From NCBI GenBank assembly GCA_907163375.1, contig CAJQUW010005296.1, forward strand, positions 310,001-374,000: a stretch of 64,000 nt of DNA. Reading direction: 5' to 3'. The first letter of the stretch is position 1. Every line of letters starts with the position of its first letter. The notes below the pieces were generated by a model. The model made no database searches. It saw only the letters and a program-made list of their open reading frames with translations, and was not told the DNA's origin. The position numbers and the translations under genes are program-made. The DNA comes from Prostheceraeus crozeri (Eukaryota > Platyhelminthes > Polycladida > Euryleptidae). Shown here piece after piece: positions 34,149 to 45,092 of the stretch.

Positions 34149-34184
34149 CTGGAAAAGAATAAGATTATATTGACAATTATTCAT

Positions 34185-34607
34185 CAGTGATAATCAATCA
34201 TTTCTCATCAATTCAAAACAAGACGAATTCAGAATAAACAGCACAGCAGGGATTGCAAATAATTGATGTGTAAATAAAAAAATCAATTATTTTTCTATCA
34301 ATCAATTAATCACAATTGATTTCCGATTTTCTTAATAGGCCTATTAAGAATATCTCAACAGCGAAATGAATTAGTGTGAAAAGAATAACTATATGATGAA
34401 TTTGAATAATTGTTATATTCAACATGGCACGTCTCCCTAGATTGGAATTTGGCTCCTATTCGACGCGTTGTCTCAATGGAACACACGACTTGGGGTTGAC
34501 TGAACGATAAGGATTGCATTTCCTAGAAAAATCAAGCGCAGCCAGCAGACAACAAGTGATACCTGGCTCTATGTTCCCTAATGCGGAGAATCATTGGGTA
34601 CTTATGG
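34185..34607. other. Probable intron or upstream region of ankyrin exon A
   Basis: AT-rich, with many aattgatt words and no exon that I can identify. Confidence 0.35.
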
Positions 34608-35220
34608 GTTATCTCCCCCACGTTTTCAAATTTGCCTAAAATCCGTAGAAAGGAATCAATCGTCACAAAACATAAAGCACGTGTTCGTGAGGACAGTTTC
34701 TACCTACATACCAAAATCTGTGCAAATCGGACAAGCACTTTGTGAATTAGGGGTGATAACTTGAAGTGCATCGATGTCTGAAACTTGAACTTCTTCTGAT
34801 CTCATCGTATGAGCAGAAAGCACTTGAGGTCAACAAAGTCATTTCGCAACAACTCGTGAAGTGATGATGACCAGGCTACATCTCGTAGACTGATATTGTT
34901 AACTTAAAAAAAGTGTGGCAAGGTAGTGGACGTGGAAAGGTTTCAAATAGCAGTGGATGAGACGAAGAGGGAGAGAGAACAATGCATGAGCAACAATGAC
35001 GCTTCGAACAGACGACCTCAGCAGGCTGTTGACATCGCTACACTTCGCATTGTCGTCTCTAATGCAAAAACTAGGCCTATAGGCCTACTTGTTCGATCTT
35101 CATAAATTTTTGTACGTGGATAGGAAATATACCAAAGTAGGTCTACCTGAAGTTTGGTGATGATTCATTCGCATTTGCAGATTTGAGACAAATTTGAAAA
35201 CGTGGGTGGGGGGGATGATC
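34608..35220. repeat. Inverted-repeat element with cccacgttttcaaatttg ends
   Basis: The left end (34608-34641) and the right end (35180-35220) share CCCACGTTTTCAAATTTG in inverted orientation, next to C/G runs. The region between holds no gene. Length about 610 bp; no target duplication identified. Confidence 0.5.
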
Positions 35221-35920
35221 CATACGTACCAATTATTGTTATCGGTGGTGGAAAAACTGAGCTAAAGTATGGATGACATGCGTGTATGCAGTCCGTACGC
35301 CTGCGATTTTCAATTGTCAAATGGAAGCTTGTCTCAAAGGACTGTGTGAAGACCTCAATGGAGTTTCAATGTACAAATGTTTAAGGTGAATTTTTGAAAA
35401 CATGGGAATACTGCCAAGTGCTAACATAGGCGGAATTTATGGTCACTGATCCAATTAATTGCATTCAATTGACAACTAATTTCAATTAATTAATAATTGG
35501 ATGGGAATTATCTATCAATTAATTGGTCCAATTAAATTGCAGTTAATGTTTGTCAAATTAATGATTTGAAATCCCTGAGCACAACACCGGATTTCTCCAT
35601 TAAAGTCCGGGTAATCATTAGATCCCGGTGATATGATATTCTTTTCCCTAAATCTAGATTGCTGATCAGAGAAAATAGGGGATAATATGGAACATTCGTG
35701 CAAAAAAATGAAACATCTAAATTCTTCATCTCTTATTCACCAGACTAGAAATCGCTTACTGTCTCTGAACTGCTAGATATTTTACATGTTTTCACAATGA
35801 AAATTTCAGTTTGAGTGGCTATCATATTGCATAAAATAAACTTTGGGAGACATTACAACTTGTACGAACTTGTCCCATGTGTGGGCACGTTGTTCTGAAT
35901 CATTGAGCAAGTATATTACG

Positions 35921-36184
35921 TAGAGTAGCAACTCACTATTAATTAAATCCCCAATGTGTATGCAGCTTTGATTTTACTATATGAACTCAAGTTGAGACCC
36001 GGTTTCAAATGTGAGATATGCACACTTTTACACTTCTGAAGAAATTACCATGGAATTCACTGATCAAGATACCAATATATTAGGAATAATATCTTCTTGC
36101 AAATCTTTCGTGTCAATACAACCTTGGAGAGATAATGCTTGCTGTATTATTAATTCAATGGGTAACTATTTCTGTGTACTCTAA
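35921..36184. repeat. Paralogous block A, left part
   Basis: This block is similar to 52938-53205 (shared: atccccaatgtg, tgaactcaag, aaatgtgagatatgca, ccttggaga). Together with 39071-39560 it forms a copy of the continuous block at 52938-53680. It shows no open frame and might be intronic or a very old repeat. Confidence 0.65.
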
Positions 36185-37899
36185 AGCTCCATTCACACAG
36201 GCGACAGCGACACCTTGCGACATTGACGACACCGTTCAGACCAACTCGGCGACGCTCTGACGACATTTCGACGGCATTCACGCGACAAACTAACACAGAA
36301 TCATTAACGTTTTTCATAAATATCTTATTACTCATTATTGTGTTTTTTTATTATCACGATGAGCTTCCTTGCATGGTCAGCTTTCAAACGAATACAAATA
36401 TGGTTCGGTTATCAACTGCATTTTAGTTGATATTTTGTGAATGAATTACTCGTCAGTAACCGATCCTTTTCACCAAGCATGCTTAGTTATTGGCGTCAGC
36501 TCATTCTCAATAACATCCCTTTCAACTCACATCAAGGTTTACAGTAATTCAATTTCAATAATACAATTGTGAGGCAAGTAAACAATGAGATGCATTAATT
36601 AGGTATGTCATCAAAAGTTGGAATAACCACTACCCATCCCATGAATTTATCTCCACACATTTCCTTGTCATGTTTGATATAAAATTGAAGCAAATGTTTT
36701 TCTCTACACAAATATTCAGGTATCGCAAGCTCAAAACGAAAAGCAAATGATTTTGTTTTCGTTCTGACTACCAGCCATTACACATTTTTGTGTTCCTGCA
36801 CAGAAAGCTATGATCCTAAATCATTTGTCAAGTCATTCTCGTCTCAGCCACCTGCAGATGTGCGGGGCAAACCAGCGACTTCACGCGACATGACAAATTT
36901 TGGAGCTCCTATCTCTAACATAGGTCGCCGAGAATTTCAGAACATTTTTCTGATCGAGGAGCGTGTCACCGAATGTCACGTTCATGTCGCGTGAACGCGC
37001 AGGCATAGGTTTACATATACATGTAATCTTGAAATAACTAGACTACTGCAATTGACTGCACACGGTGTCACGGAGATGGCGGTTTCATTTTTGAAATTTC
37101 CTAAATGATTTTTCAACGCTAACCCATGTAATTTGACCCGTAGAACACGATTTTGATGGTTTAAAAATCATTCATCGAGGGCTTTTTGAGAAAAATGCAA
37201 AAATTCAAAATGGCGGACTCTGAAACCGAAACTGCGTTCTACGAACTTCCATATCAATTTCCTAAGGAATTTCTCCATGCATGCTCATGTAATTTGACCC
37301 CTCGATTACGATTTTGATGGTTAAAAAATCATCGATCGAGGGCTTTTTGAGAAAAATGCAAAATTTCAAAATGGCGGACTCTGAAATCGAAACTGCGCTC
37401 TACACACTTCCATATCAATTTCCTATGGGATTTCTCCATGCATACCCATGTAATTTGACCTCTAGATTACGATTTTGATAGTAAGAAAATCATTGATCGA
37501 GGGCTTTTTGAGAAAAACGCAAAAATTCAAAATGGCGGACTCTGAAAATTCCATATCAATTTCCTAAATGATTTCTCAGTACATTCACATGGCTATCACA
37601 ATTAACAATTTCATCTCCGTATTGCATATTAGAAAATTAAAAGATTATATATATTTTTTCCGACAAACTTGCGACAGAAAGTTCCGTACCGGTACAACAG
37701 ATTACAAAAGTAAATTACTTTGTAATTCCAGAGGCGCTGAAATTTACCGTTTAAAGCAGTTTTACGAATCGAATAATTAAACAAGTCTAAACCAATCTAT
37801 GCTATACGCTATGGGACAGTGCATGTTACTCTTGCATAGGCATATTGAATGAAAAAAACAGCTTAATTTCCAAATGGCTATAATACCAAACAACACTTA

Positions 37900-38136
37900 T
37901 CAACAACTTCTACAAATGGCTAGCATTGTAGGCTCGCATTGCTGCAGAAATCTTCCAGGAAAGTTGGGATTGCTGGTGTCTTTCACCTTGTAATTTTCCC
38001 AGAAAGATACAAAATTGGAATGCAGGGTCTCGCTTACCTGCTCACTGTACATTCCCAAGCCTTGGTGCTTAGGGAAACAGAATTCCAGCACATGATGAAA
38101 TATGCAGTGTAACTTGGGTGTAATGGGTATGTTCAA
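37900..38136 (-). pseudogene. Transposon protein fragment between the fold-back arms
   Basis: The minus-strand frame reads KLHCIFHHVLEFCFPKHQGL followed by GMYSEQVSETLHSNFVSFW, then ENYKVKD. I recall the pattern K.H....H...F....GLG..SEQ..E..H..F...W..YKV from C-terminal parts of uncharacterised invertebrate transposon proteins. Only about 70 residues remain. It may be the last trace of the element's own transposase, or captured cargo. The family name is not known to me. Confidence 0.45.
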
Positions 38137-38172
38137 TGCTAATACATCATCGCAGAATTTCTCTATGGAATC

Positions 38173-38405
38173 GCATGGAGACCTAGCTGTTTCACGTGAT
38201 TCGTCGCTATGTGGCTACCAAGTAAACAATAGTTATAGCGGATGCATGTATTGGTGTCTTGATGAAGACATCATGCCTTCGATCATTGCCTTAGACTGTC
38301 TAACAACGGCAATCAAGACAGGGATATATGCATTCCCTATCGCACTGTTGTATACTCGGTCGCCACGCAGCAACGAATCATGTGACATAGCTAGGTCGCC
38401 CTGCA
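38173..38405. repeat. Small inverted repeat inside the fold-back
   Basis: The arms 38173-38240 and 38341-38405 are inverted copies (gacctagctgtttcacgtga versus gacctagctatgtcacatga) with a spacer of about 100 bp. It looks like a MITE nested between the arms of the larger fold-back. Confidence 0.6.
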
Positions 38406-39070
38406 TACAGTTTTGATGATGGCGGATGAAACCAATGTGTGCAAAGTAAACAATCCTTTGCACAATAGAGTGTACTTGATACTGAATAATTCGTTCATAT
38501 GCAGACCTACAATTACATGTATAACCCCCACATGTGTATGCAGAATTTCCATACCCTGCGTTTTTCTCAAAAAGCCCTCGATCAATGATTTTCTTACTAT
38601 CAAAATCGTAATCTAGAGGTCAAATTACATGGGTATGCATGGAGAAATCCCATAGGAAATTGATATGGAAGTGTGTAGAGCGCAGTTTCGATTTCAGAGT
38701 CCGCCATTTTGAAATTTTGCATTTTTCTCAAAAAGCCCTCGATCGATGATTTTTTAACCATCAAAATCGTAATCGAGGGGTCAAATTACATGAGCATGCA
38801 TGGAGAAATTCCTTAGGAAATTGATATGGAAGTTCGTAGAACGCAGTTTCGGTTTCAGAGTCCGCCATTTTGAATTTTTGCATTTTTCTCAAAAAGCCCT
38901 CGATGAATGATTTTTAAACCATCAAAATCGTGTTCTACGGGTCAAATTACATGGGTTAGCTTTGAAAAATCATTTAGGAAATTTCAAAAATGAAACCGCC
39001 ATCTCCGTGACACCGTGTGCAACGATTGACAGTGTCGCTACCGTGTCGTGTCGCCTGTCTGAATGCAGCT

Positions 39071-39560
39071 TAATGTTAATCCTTATTAAAAGAGCGTGAT
39101 TATATCACCTTTCCCAAGCGTGATCACATCAATAACCACCCGCCACTGAAAGAGCAAAATATCATAATCTATTATAATGATTATAACTAACTTTAAAAAA
39201 GTAAATGGATTCACATTTCTATTCAGATTCAAGAAATGATACATAAATTTAGTGAGTCATGAAATTATGCCGATAAAAATTTAATTGTTAATTTGAAATT
39301 TCAGTCAAGAAGAACAATAAGATCTCAACTTCTCCATGAATACCTGCATTGTAATGCGGCTCATGAAATTTTGTTGATAATCAGCTTAATTTTCGCTCCA
39401 TCAAAATCCCTGTTAGTAAATTTCCATTCATTTTACTACCTGATAACCTTCATAGTATTCATATAGAGACACAAAATCTCTAGTATATAAACAAAATATT
39501 TTGCAAAAATTCCGCTTCTTGAAAGGTGATCAAAATTTTTGGACCGCAGCAATCTATTCT
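39071..39560. repeat. Paralogous block A, right part
   Basis: Matches 53206-53680 (shared: aagcgtgatcac/atcatgtca, gccactg..agagcaaaat, attcagattc, gaaatttcagtcaagaa, ttgataatcagct). The match resumes right after the TAA that ends the Harbinger-type insertion. Confidence 0.65.
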
Positions 39561-39995
39561 CTTCGAAACACTTCATCTTTTGATATAAATATTTTCAATT
39601 TAAACATTTGAGTCGATAGTCTACTTACTACATTCTTGCTCTATGTTCAAAATACTTACATACATTACTCTACTATTAGACAAATTCGGTGATTCAAAAT
39701 TCAAAAACGATGTGTACAAATATTATGTTTGAATGAAAGTTTCAGTTTTCTTTAATGTCAGCACTTTCACTTCGGGCCTGACGCTTAATTGAAAAAAATT
39801 GTTTTAAACGTTTATTTAAAAGGTATGTTTTACATATTTTTTTCAAAAATGTTTTTTCCTGTCCTGGCATTCGATTGAAACAATGTGAGCTTATCAATTA
39901 TGTCGTTAAATGAATATATTCAGCATTTACAATTAAAAACAAATTTGTATTTATCAAAATTCGATGAAATGTTTGTCGAGAAAAAACTTATTGAA

Positions 39996-40145
39996 TTCAT
40001 ATCGGAGTAGGCAAAAACCAGTTCTGTCTTCTTCTAAAATTTATGGCTAAGAGATGATGTTAAAAACTATTTACAGGCCCGACGTTTCACGCCTTCGCGC
40101 TTCCTCAGGGGCAACACAAACTAAAAACACCTACTCCGATATGAA
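39996..40145. repeat. 150 bp capsule with 16 bp inverted ends around a hammerhead-like motif
   Basis: TTCATATCGGAGTAGG at 39996-40011 is perfectly inverted at 40130-40145. The interior holds the hammerhead-like motif copy 3 on the minus strand. The ends would let the transcript close as a stem around the motif. Confidence 0.6.
40077..40109 (-). other. Hammerhead-like motif, copy 3
   Basis: On the minus strand it reads CCTGAGGA, A, then stem GCGC, loop GAAG, stem GCGT, then GAAACGTCGGG. CTGAGGA fits the CUGANGA box of hammerhead ribozymes exactly, and GAAA follows the stem as it should. One extra base between box and stem departs from the classic form. Confidence 0.5.
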
Positions 40146-42420
40146 ACGTAGTCTTCTGTTCGCGGCCATCCTATTCGCTTATTGAATTTTAGATGAAATT
40201 TGAGAGTTGTGATGATGTTTGTATTATGCTCCGTTAGTAGCCTAAATAAATAGTATCACTTAACCAAATACTGAACAATAACCTACATTGAATTTACATT
40301 ATCGAAAGATTTCAGAACCAGTGCACGTATAGATAATTTTATGACTATATTATTGTCTATACATCCCATGAAAGTGATGCATTAATGAAATAATGGGATT
40401 ACAGATCATGAAGTGAATTACATGGTCCGTTGTCTTTTATTACGAGTTAACGAAGTGCGTGATGATGAAATAATTTAGAACAAGTTCGCAAATCAATGCA
40501 ATAAATCCATCGTCATTGTTATACAGCAATATTTTGTAGTTCATCTTTTCAGTTGTTTGCAGAGAAAACGCATTTTCCAGCATGTACTCCGAGATTCCTC
40601 TGCAATATTTCATGCGTCAATCCCATTGTACAAAATTGACTTTCTAGAACTGCTGTGCTGCATGAGTAGAGAATAATGCTTTGACAATACCAGATGGTTC
40701 CGTCTCAAAACCTATTCTCATCGGCTTCCTCTATGCCAAGTTCAGGATGAACACTACCTTCAAAAACTCGAAGGAGATGCTTTCGCAACGCATTGGGCAA
40801 GTGGTCCTGGGGCGCAGTCTCATCACCAACGATAAAATTCCTAACAAGTTTCGTTTGCTCGGCGTTCATCGTCAATTTTGTCTGCAGATTCGCAGCAAGT
40901 TGGCCTATATAGCCTATCGGTGGTTGTACTGCCATTGTCGCTCATTTTTCGATCACATGCTTATAAGCATCGTCTTTCGTGCAGAATATTTTACTTATCT
41001 ACCACTTCTTCTATAGTTCCATCGTCCTTTTGACTTGTCTAAAAAATTGAAACAGGATTCAAAACATGCAATATATCTTGTCCATGATCTTTCAAATGAT
41101 TGCATGATATAGTTGACCACTCGATAGGTGATCCATTTTGATGTGGCCTAATGTAAAGATAAAGAACTCTCCAAAAATTGAGTCGAAAATTACTGTCTTT
41201 AAAAATTTGCTTTACAGGACCGGCCTTCGGCGTCCAGCATCTCACGATCGATGTTAGCGAACTGGCATACGGATTCATGATGTTTCAGTTGAATTCTTGT
41301 ATAATTCATAAACGCGGCCATGTGGCTCCCTGGTGAGGAATTCAACATGCCAGGGGTGGAATGACGTTTGAAGGAGGATTTGGGAGGAATGAGGCTCGAA
41401 GGAGTATTTTGAATGAGCAAGATCTGTTGATTTGGAAATATGTTTTGTTACTATATTTGACTTCTTCTTTAAACTTGAATAGGGACCTGCTAGTTTAGCG
41501 GGAGGAATTGAGCATACTTTCAACGCTTAGGGAGGAATCTGAGCAAGAAGACTAAGAGCTACTGGCAAATCATTGAAAAAGCTGCATTAAGAATCAATTC
41601 TTAAAAAAACATGTTTTTCAGCGTGTTTAAATCATTGTTTTAAACACTGCTCTCAGCCATATATCAAATTGCGGTTCAATATCTTTTGGTTCAGCGGCAA
41701 TATTACATTGAGCTTCTAGAATGGATTACTAGAGTTTCTAGCTTAGCAACTTTAATTACCTTATTTTGAATAAATGGACTTTTCGAGGCTTGCTCACGGT
41801 TTGTGACATTTTGTCTTTTGGATGATTAATTTGGATAATTTTGAATTTGGATCTCATTGGATACATTGGAAATTTTGATATGGGGCATTTTTGAGAACTG
41901 GACATATTACCTACAATTCGCAAAATTTGAGAGTCATCAATAATTGCTTGTGATAACGTGTGGTAGGCTACTCTTTACTTTTCTCTTTTGTTACATGATC
42001 TGCGTTTCTCGGTTATAAAGAAAAATATTTTTTGTCGAATCAATTATTTCGACTTCTCATTCGATTTTTGTAACATCAACTAAATGAGCTCATGTTAAAT
42101 ATGTCATGTTAAATTCAAATGGAAGATGTAAATGACAGAATGAAATAGAAGAAATGGAATATTTTGGAAATTCATCCCATCAAGTCCAAGCATGTTTTCA
42201 AAGGTCATTCACTGGATACGTGTGCCTCATGAAATCAAGATTTTAATGCCATGTTTTAGTATTATGCTAATTGCTATTTCTATGAGATTCGTTGATTTGA
42301 AATATGATGTCATAAACTAAATTTTCCGAGCCGTTAGGTGATATCCACGTTATCTCATAGAAATACCGGTTAACATTTCTAAACTACTATCAGATAGTTT
42401 TGCTAATCTATACGTGTAAA
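40146..42420. other. Non-coding stretch, no gene recognised
   Basis: Minus-strand frames between 40705 and 41523 have mixed coding-like pieces (for example KQIFKDSNFRLNFWRVLYLY at about 41150-41210) but match nothing I know and are broken, perhaps an old TE gene. A 14 bp inverted repeat (tatttctatgagat / atctcatagaaata) frames 42274-42365. Confidence 0.35.
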
Positions 42421-42515
42421 CATAGAAATTAACAATGCCATAGAAAGTCCTAGAATGGAAATTGAATGAAAATTATGGCACACGCCGGGGTAACTTAGCT
42501 GGGGCAAAATGTAAA
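42421..42515. mobile_element. Second copy (left part) of the 23.1 kb MITE
   Basis: Starts CATAGAAAT exactly like the element at 23094, has CTAGAATGGAAATTGA about 29 bp inside, and then ggcaca..ccgggg..aact.ag.tggggca as in 23150-23185. The right end was not found, so the copy is truncated or diverged after about 95 bp. It confirms the left border of the family. Confidence 0.65.
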
Positions 42516-43667
42516 TTGTGCGAGCTGGTTTCCACGTTTTCTGATTGCCATTTATATTTATCAAGCCAATTTGTGATGTGGCTTGTTGCTCCTTGTCCAA
42601 AGATCATGTGCACAAAACCAATAATGAATTTACAAAATACTGCGGCGACAGGGTGACAAAGAAATCCTTTAAAAGGTTCTGTACCTTCATAATTTTGAAA
42701 CATCACTCCTATAATCTATCAAGAGTATATAATCAGACACATGTGCAACTTGAAATGTCGATTTACATGATAAACATTGTCCAGCTTGAAATCAGAGGCC
42801 AATAAATCTTCGGGTATTCATTTTACTTTAAAGGGCTCCTTTTTTCGTTATATTTGAACAACTTTCAAAATCTCTCCATGCATTCGACAGCTGCCAGATC
42901 AGCTACAAGATCAGCTGCCAAAAATATCATCGCACTATATCACTTAAGTCAGTGATGGGCAACCAAGTTGGGATAGCGGGCCACAAGCAGTGGCCCGCGA
43001 AAATGCTCGCGGGCCACCAATTTTAAAAGGCAGTAGTATAGGCTTAATATTCTTTTATTCCGTACTTTTAAGTGCACGTATGGGCTGTTGCACCGTACGT
43101 GCATACATAGTGGTCGCACTAAATAACACGATTTTACATGCAGGCTAAATACATGCAGCAGTATTGTACGCAACTGATTTGTTTAATCGAAATGAATGAT
43201 AATTTACTTGCTACAATTCATGTGAGTATTAAAGAGCGAATAGGCCTATAACAGATCATGGAAGCTTATCTTTTGTGTAATTAAACGGTAATTTGACCTA
43301 CATTACTTCATTTCATCGAAAAACAACGTTCTGTAAGTGCAGTGCAGTTATCCGCCTGAAAGCCGCACAAGATAAAATTGATTTTGCTACTATTGTTGAT
43401 CATGCTACGGGTACATACGTGCACACATGTAACCCAAACATGTACAGCTTTCAAAAGCTGTGCATGGACTCCAGAAGTGGTAGCCGTGTGCTAATGCCGA
43501 TCGAGTATACGAAATACATATTAGTGTAGTAGTATACAAATGAAATTCAACAAGAATACTTGAAAAAATGTTGGCCTGTCAAAATCTTGCGGTTGGACTC
43601 CTCCATTCGTAGTCAAGGTCTAATTAACATAGACTCGTTCTAGGTTCATTGAGGCGTGTTTTATCAC

Positions 43668-44291
43668 TATCAATCAGTGGTGCCATCGAGCTGTATATAG
43701 AAGTATAGGTCAGGAAAACGGTTTTGGTGAGCTCGAAATTTTACTATGACGTACAAATTTTCAGCCGAAACCTTTGTCAAGTACAGCTTTAATGGCTGGC
43801 CAGGAAAGCGACGCTAAATCATTCCGTCGTGGAGTGTCACTCAGATTGACAGTGTCAGAAGACAAGCAAACAGACAGCAAAAGATAATAGAAATATGAAT
43901 GGAGCTGCCAATGAAACCAGTTGACAATCAGCGGATCAAAAGTCTTTACAAGGAAATCAAATCAAATCGTTCAAGAAGAGTCATAAAAAGAAGGTTCCTC
44001 TAACATCCAATTGACGTCCTCAAAAGCCATTCATAATAATGTTACTACTTTCACGAATATGCATCGCCTCAACAGATCGTCTGACGTTCGGATGCTGGAG
44101 GTTTGAGCCAAGAACTTTCCATGACAAGGGCAATCTTTCAGTTTGTGCTTGCGGTTCACCAATGTTGTGAAAGTGTGATAGGTGTTTAAACACGGGAGAG
44201 TTTTGATCTCTCAGATGCTCGCAAAATCTAGATTGTACAGTTCTGCAAGTCTCACCTATATATTTAACATTGCGTTGTGTGCACAAAATAG
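43668..44291 (-). mobile_element. 5'-truncated Penelope-like insertion
   Basis: This segment is absent from copy A of the host MITE and is flanked by GTGTTTTATCAC (43656-43667) and GTGTTTTATTAC (44292-44303), a 12 bp duplication with one difference. It encodes, on the minus strand, the end of a GIY-YIG domain that starts right at the 5' junction, so it was truncated during insertion. Confidence 0.75.
44020..44286 (-). pseudogene. PLE GIY-YIG nuclease fragment
   Basis: The 88-residue frame begins CTQRNVKYIGETCRTVQSRF, then CEHLRDQNSPVFKHLSHFHN. KYIGET is the second half of the GIY-YIG motif, and the helix with the catalytic Arg (VQSRFCEH) follows. A conserved late Glu (RRSVEAMHI) is present. 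The first strand of the domain and everything before it are missing because of 5' truncation. It belongs to a different PLE lineage from the copies at 9.1 and 22.3 kb, as the motifs differ clearly. Confidence 0.75.
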
Positions 44292-44574
44292 GTGTTTTAT
44301 TACCTATAGAAACATGCTCAGCAGGGCATCGAATACTATGTGACTTTGCATAAACTCGCGCCTGTGATGACCATTTTGTGCTTATACGAGAAGCAAATTC
44401 TAAAGTGGATCCGTCACCCTTAGATGCATCTCCAAAAGGTCGAAGTCGGAGTGAGTCATTTTCACATCATCGATTCAAATAATGTCCGCTGGCCACTTTC
44501 AATATGAGAGGCGGTGGCTGGCCACCCAATATGTGCCACCAAGTGGCTCGCCGGCCACTCGTTGCCCACCACTG

Positions 44575-45084
44575 ACATCTCAGAAATGATTGTAGGTAAA
44601 GAAGCTTTCAGTAAATTTATTCCAGATAAGCGCTAGGTTTCTTAACCGATTGACGGAGAAATTATGCAATAATTAGAAATTTTATCTGTGAATTCCTTAG
44701 ATTCTCTTCAACCAGCACACCGACCACTTTCAACTATAACTTTGTGAACCAAATTTTCATTCGTAGCACAGTATTAAAAATTGCATAATAGCTGTCAATG
44801 ACTGGCACAAATAGACACAGTATATTTATTAATCCATGGCATAGTAGGCTATTTCACATGAAACAATTCCACCATCTCACTTAAAATTCTCTTCACGAAA
44901 ATCCTGCAATTTTCTGTCAACAACTTCCACAACCAACTTGGCAAATAGGTTGAATCGAATCTGATCTACAAACCATAGATTTTTCTATGTGTCATCATGG
45001 TGCATATTATGCAAGATATCAAACTTCCATTCTAGTGTACTATTAATTCTATGCGTGCAAAGATTAGTACATTGCACTTATACA
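44575..45084. other. Non-coding stretch
   Basis: Nothing recognised. Confidence 0.4.
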
Positions 45085-45092
45085 GGTTGGAA

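Larger units (their letters stand above)
37057..39021. mobile_element. Fold-back transposon with tandem-repeat arms
   Basis: The arms 37057-37520 and 38557-39021 are near-identical inverted copies of about 465 bp. Each arm is built from a unit of about 161 bp (marks catgtaatttgacc at 37125, 37286 and 37447; also gagggctttttgagaaaaa and caaaatggcggactctga). Outer ends read TGCACACGGTGTCACGGAG. Flanks gcaattgac and acgattgac match at 7 of 9 positions, a plausible old 9 bp duplication as made by Mutator-like elements. Between the arms are a protein fragment (37900-38136) and a smaller inverted repeat (38173-38405). Confidence 0.75.
36185..39070. mobile_element. PIF/Harbinger-type MITE with TAA duplication, carrying a fold-back
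   Basis: Ends AGCTCCATTCACACAGGCGA and, reverse complement, AGCTGCATTCAGACAGGCGA, each flanked by TAA (36182-36184 and 39071-39073). A 3 bp TAA target is typical for PIF/Harbinger. Subterminal parts are rich in gcgaca words on both sides, and a further inverted pair ttcacgcgacatga / ttcatgtcgcgtgaa lies at about 36878 and 36980. The related block at 52.9-53.7 kb lacks the whole insertion. Most of the length is the fold-back 37057-39021 that inserted later, near the right end. Confidence 0.7.
42950..44574. mobile_element. hAT-type MITE, copy B, with a PLE inserted
   Basis: Ends CAGTGATGGGCAACCAAGTT and, reverse complement, CAGTGGTGGGCAACGAGTGG. The body matches copy A (25065-25877), for example gggccaccaattttaaa, ttaagtgcac.tatgggctgtt and actatgtgactt.gcataaac. 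It differs by a PLE insertion at 43668-44291 and by lacking about 105 bp that copy A has near 25630-25735. No matching 8 bp duplication is seen at its borders. Confidence 0.8.

Noticed and set aside
37057-39021. CRISPR-like array because of regularly spaced repeats of about 161 bp
   Set aside because: Units are long and contiguous, without spacers, arranged as mirror arms of a fold-back element in an animal genome.
43664-44291. Host GIY-YIG nuclease gene
   Set aside because: The domain is truncated exactly at the border of an insertion with a target duplication, so it is a retroelement piece.
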